A DNA stretch of 10,288 bases, from contig UZAE01013997.1 in NCBI GenBank assembly GCA_900617975.1, positions 1 through 10,288 of the forward strand, in the 5' to 3' direction. A program made the translations under genes and the position numbers. How positions within the stretch are numbered: the stretch's first letter is position 1; every line of letters starts with the position of its first letter. The stretch is from Rodentolepis nana. Lineage: Eukaryota; Platyhelminthes; Cestoda; Cyclophyllidea; Hymenolepididae. Shown piece after piece: positions 7,974 through 10,288 of this stretch. Under the pieces are notes generated by a model. The model was not told where the DNA came from and did no database searches. It saw only the letters and a list, made by a program, of their open reading frames with translations.

Positions 7974-8789
7974 AATTCACAACCTTTATTAACACGTGGT
8001 AACGCAGCACTGAATAATACCCAGTTAGAATAAAATGGCTGTCGGGATATCACGTGACTCGGCGTAAGCACTCGGAGTCACCTTCAGGATTATGCGGAAC
8101 ACCCAACCTCCTTTATCTCTGACACATTCTATTGATCATACAAAAGCGACAACACGTCAAATTTGACTCATTTAAGATCATTCCCACTCAAAGGACACTC
8201 AAGGAATTAGTGGGATCAAAACTTTAATTAAGGTTTTATTCAAGTGAATCCTTCTGATCCATGTTCTATTAAACCCATACTGCTAAACGTAGCTAAACGT
8301 AGCTTATGCCAACAATTAGGAGCGATTTTGGTGACCTTGAGAGTGAGAGTTTAGCATAACCAAATAAATTTGAACTTTTTGGTGAAACAAGAATAGAGAA
8401 AATGTGGACTACTACAGACCATTGCTGTTGAGTTTCAACAGAGACCTTAAAAGACGAGCTTTATTATGTTGGAGTACTGAAAATACTTAATCCATAATGA
8501 GGCAATGGCCAAAGAGGTGTCAATCGCAACGGTGGTAACATGAAACCTGTAAATTTCATTTTCCCTTTGTGGGTAATATCACATACCACCGTCCTACCTA
8601 CTTAACTTATCTACTCCAAGCATGGGATGGATCATACTTTTCAAACCCACTATTTGTTAAAAGGTAGTCACTCTCTACCGATGTCTATAGCCAACTGTAC
8701 AGTATACTTAGAACTTGCATTCTTTATTGAAGCACTCAATATGCGACTAATTAATTTCCATAAAATAAAATCTGGGAAAGAGTAAGTAA
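7974..8789. other. Unassigned stretch right of the transposase remnant
   Basis: No gene was recognised. Small structures: GTGACTC (8054-8060) pairs with GAGTCAC (8075-8081) inside a GC-richer patch, and CGGTGGTA (8530-8537) pairs with TACCACCG (8584-8591). No flanking duplication accompanies either, and I found no mariner terminal repeat that would close the element. Confidence 0.45.
8282..8304. repeat. 10-bp tandem repeat, 2.3 copies
   Basis: GCTAAACGTA occurs twice in perfect tandem, followed by GCT. It is a short simple duplication with no evident function. Confidence 0.7.
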
Positions 8790-8957
8790 GGATCAACTGC
8801 TTCACAAATAGATTGGAAGGTTAGTTTGAGAATTAAGATCGCACTTTTGGACATTCCTAATTTGAGTAAAGGACGTGTTCCAGCAAAATGCTTGGACTGT
8901 GAAGGTAGGTTGAAGAGGTCTCAGCTTTTGCAAAAGAACGCCCACCTTAAAGACTAA
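8790..8957 (+). other. Open frame without start, unknown
   Basis: Fifty-five codons are open between a TAA and another TAA. The peptide looks protein-like (ALLDIPNLSKGR, then AKCLDCEGRLKR), but there is no ATG and no recognised domain. Immediately upstream lies GAAAGA|GTAAGTAAGG, a strong donor-like string at 8780-8785, which would place this stretch inside an intron instead. Chance is a sufficient explanation for a frame of this length. Confidence 0.12.
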
Positions 8958-9036
8958 ATCATATACCCTATTTTATTGATTGCAAGGAAAATGGAATAAA
9001 TACCACATTTATTCTTTTATTAAATATTATATTATA

Positions 9037-9347
9037 CAGGGAGGGGTGTGCAATAGATTTACCTCCACGTGTTTCACCCTGGACAACGTATACACATACG
9101 GCAAAAAAGTCTTTTAACCGGCAGTTGACTTCTGACCTCATTGTATGTCATATTCGACTACTTCCACAGTACTCACATCACATTTTTTCTAAATTTTCTA
9201 CCTTCGTCTTTAAAACGCTCTTCTGTTCCCCCTTCACGATTTTTCTCACTTTGATGTTCCTTCTCCTCTGTGAAGCCTGAAGTCGACTAAAGGGCTAATG
9301 ATAACCATCAAAAGCCTGCCATTTGATATGAATAAATAAATATTACA
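9037..9347 (+). repeat. Repeat family copy 2 (311 bp)
   Basis: Begins CAGGGAGGGGTGTGC and ends in an AT-rich AATAAATAAATATTACA tail. It shares its first 77 bases with copy 1, inverted, at about 90 percent, and its whole length with copy 3 at lower identity with gaps (roughly 70-75 percent by eye). Conserved blocks include CTCCACGTG, CAACGTATAC, TACGGCAAAA, TATGTCATATTCGAC, CACTTTGATGTTCCTT, CTCTGTGAAGCCTG and CTGCCATTTGATAT. The middle is pyrimidine-rich on this strand. There is no continuing reading frame, so I treat it as a non-coding repeat unit. Confidence 0.85.
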
Positions 9348-9671
9348 CAGGGAAGAGTGTGCGATAGACTTACCTCCACGTGGCGTAGCCTGGGCAACGT
9401 ATACTCTTACGGCAAAATAGTCTATAGTTGACTTTTGACTTCAAATTACCATGACCCCACTCTATGTCATATTCGACCCCTGTCACAGTACTCATCTTAC
9501 CTTTTCTATGCCTTTATGTCTGTCTGTCTCTTTTACATCTTTGAAACACTCATTTGTTCCCCCCTCTTTCGACTATTTTATCACTTTGATGTTCCTTTCT
9601 CTCTGTGAAGCCTGGAGTCAACTAAAGGGTTAATAATAACTATCAAAACACCTGCCATTTGATATCTTATA
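9348..9671 (+). repeat. Repeat family copy 3 (324 bp), tandem with copy 2
   Basis: Follows copy 2 head to tail, beginning CAGGGAAGAGTGTGC and ending at TTTGATATCTTATA. The 9-mer TTATACAGG occurs at both ends of the two-copy array (9032-9040 and 9667-9675). It is either a target-site-like duplication or the stub of a further unit. A plus-strand frame across 9451-9633 is a by-product of the pyrimidine-rich sequence, not a gene. Confidence 0.85.
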
Positions 9672-9744
9672 CAGGAATTATTTATCGAAGAGAAATAAAA
9701 GAACATGATAAATGTAAAAAAACCATCTTCACATATCGCATTCG

Positions 9745-9948
9745 GTGAAGCACATGACGAAGCATAGCTCACATTTTAAAGCTAGCTTTATAATAATCGC
9801 GCCTACACGAAGTTATTTGGGAAATAACGTCATAGTGGTGCAATGGGGTTTACATTACACTGAGTGCCGCATTCCTTCCTCTCTGCGCATCACGTTTCGA
9901 GATCAGGTGTTCGAACGTTACCGATTGAGGGAGCAGGAATGGAACTAG
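9745..9948 (+). other. GC-richer block with open frames, unknown
   Basis: This block is noticeably less AT-rich than its surroundings and is open on both strands. The plus frame has its first ATG at 9754, includes FRDQVFERYRLREQEW, stops at TAG 9946-9948 and stays open beyond it to about 10049. I recognise no family, and the overlapping opposite frame is equally long, so coding strand and coding status are undecided. The same block carries TGGTGCAATGG (9836-9846), a perfect match to the RNA polymerase III A-box pattern, and GTGTTCGAACGTT near 9907, an imperfect B-box. A tRNA-derived SINE remnant is an alternative to coding sequence. Confidence 0.2.
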
Positions 9949-10288
9949 TGCCCAGATGGGAAATTGCACGGATTTATGCATAATTTGAACATTTGTGCAT
10001 TGAATAAGTTGCAAGTGGAAAGCCTTAGTTTTCATTCGATGCAGCATTGTTAACTGTCTCAACAAATTCGATGACACTTTGAACCCTATGTTTCTGGCAG
10101 TTCTTGTTCCCGGTATTTAAAAGTGGTTTTCACTGCTTGATCCAATTTTAAATAGGTTTTAGAGAGTAGGTTTTATTTTTAAAGCGAGATTTTGGTTCAC
10201 TAATAACATTACGAAAAGGAAATATAACTTTATATAAAATTTTTCAAATTTACAATTGGAAGGTTACCTTCAAGCCGACCGCAAGTTC
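9949..10288. other. Right end, unassigned
   Basis: No gene or repeat was recognised. Composition returns to AT-rich after about 10090. The last 25 bases are GC-richer and continue beyond the window. Confidence 0.45.

Noticed and set aside
8282..8304. Possible CRISPR-like or regulatory array
   Set aside because: There are only 2.3 perfect tandem units with no spacers. It is a simple duplication, and the window is eukaryotic in character.
9451..9633. 60-codon plus-strand frame within the tandem repeat
   Set aside because: It lies entirely inside repeat copy 3 and reflects its pyrimidine-rich strand. The equivalent position in copy 2 does not preserve it.
9895..9925. tRNA gene
   Set aside because: The B-box-like string has mismatches, and no acceptor stem, anticodon arm or terminator arrangement could be drawn.
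9850..10077. 75-codon minus-strand frame near the right end
   Set aside because: It overlaps an equally long plus-strand frame, and no domain or conserved motif is seen in either.
1..10288. A complete novel multi-gene system
   Set aside because: I looked on both strands for linked genes, complete mobile elements and arrays, and found only fragments. Claiming a system would go beyond the sequence.

Overview
The window looks like AT-rich eukaryotic nuclear DNA, roughly two thirds A+T judged by eye. There is no compact gene arrangement, no ribosome binding sites and no long open frame. Most of it is unassigned non-coding sequence interspersed with transposon debris. The clearest coding remains are decayed mariner/Tc1-type transposases. 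One carries the DUF4817-type N-terminal domain, common in arthropod genomes. A crustacean or other arthropod host is therefore my best guess, an inference from transposon type and base composition rather than from any host gene.

Layout. Positions 1-77 are one end of a repeat family whose other two copies lie in the opposite orientation at 9037-9347 and 9348-9671, as an imperfect tandem pair. Positions 78-2572 hold nothing I can call. A foldback element with about 64-bp degenerate terminal inverted repeats sits at 2580-2744. Two short stretches with coding-like frames and splice-like borders lie at 2950-3038 (minus) and 3539-3674 (plus), and a third at 5161-5278 (plus); all three are weak exon candidates. 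A frameshifted C-terminal end of a mariner transposase occupies about 4331-4546 (plus). Between 5360 and 7390 there are AT-rich foldbacks (5513-5558, 5698-5801, 6658-6728) and a hAT-like terminal sequence at 6883. A broken DUF4817-type transposase runs leftward from 7973 to 7392, with its first segment present twice. The right end carries the tandem repeat pair and a more GC-rich block (about 9745-9950) of unknown identity.

Nothing indicates genes working together: no operon, defence system, CRISPR array or complete mobile element. The observations most worth checking are the three-copy repeat, the foldback at 2580-2744 and the transposase with a doubled N-terminus.
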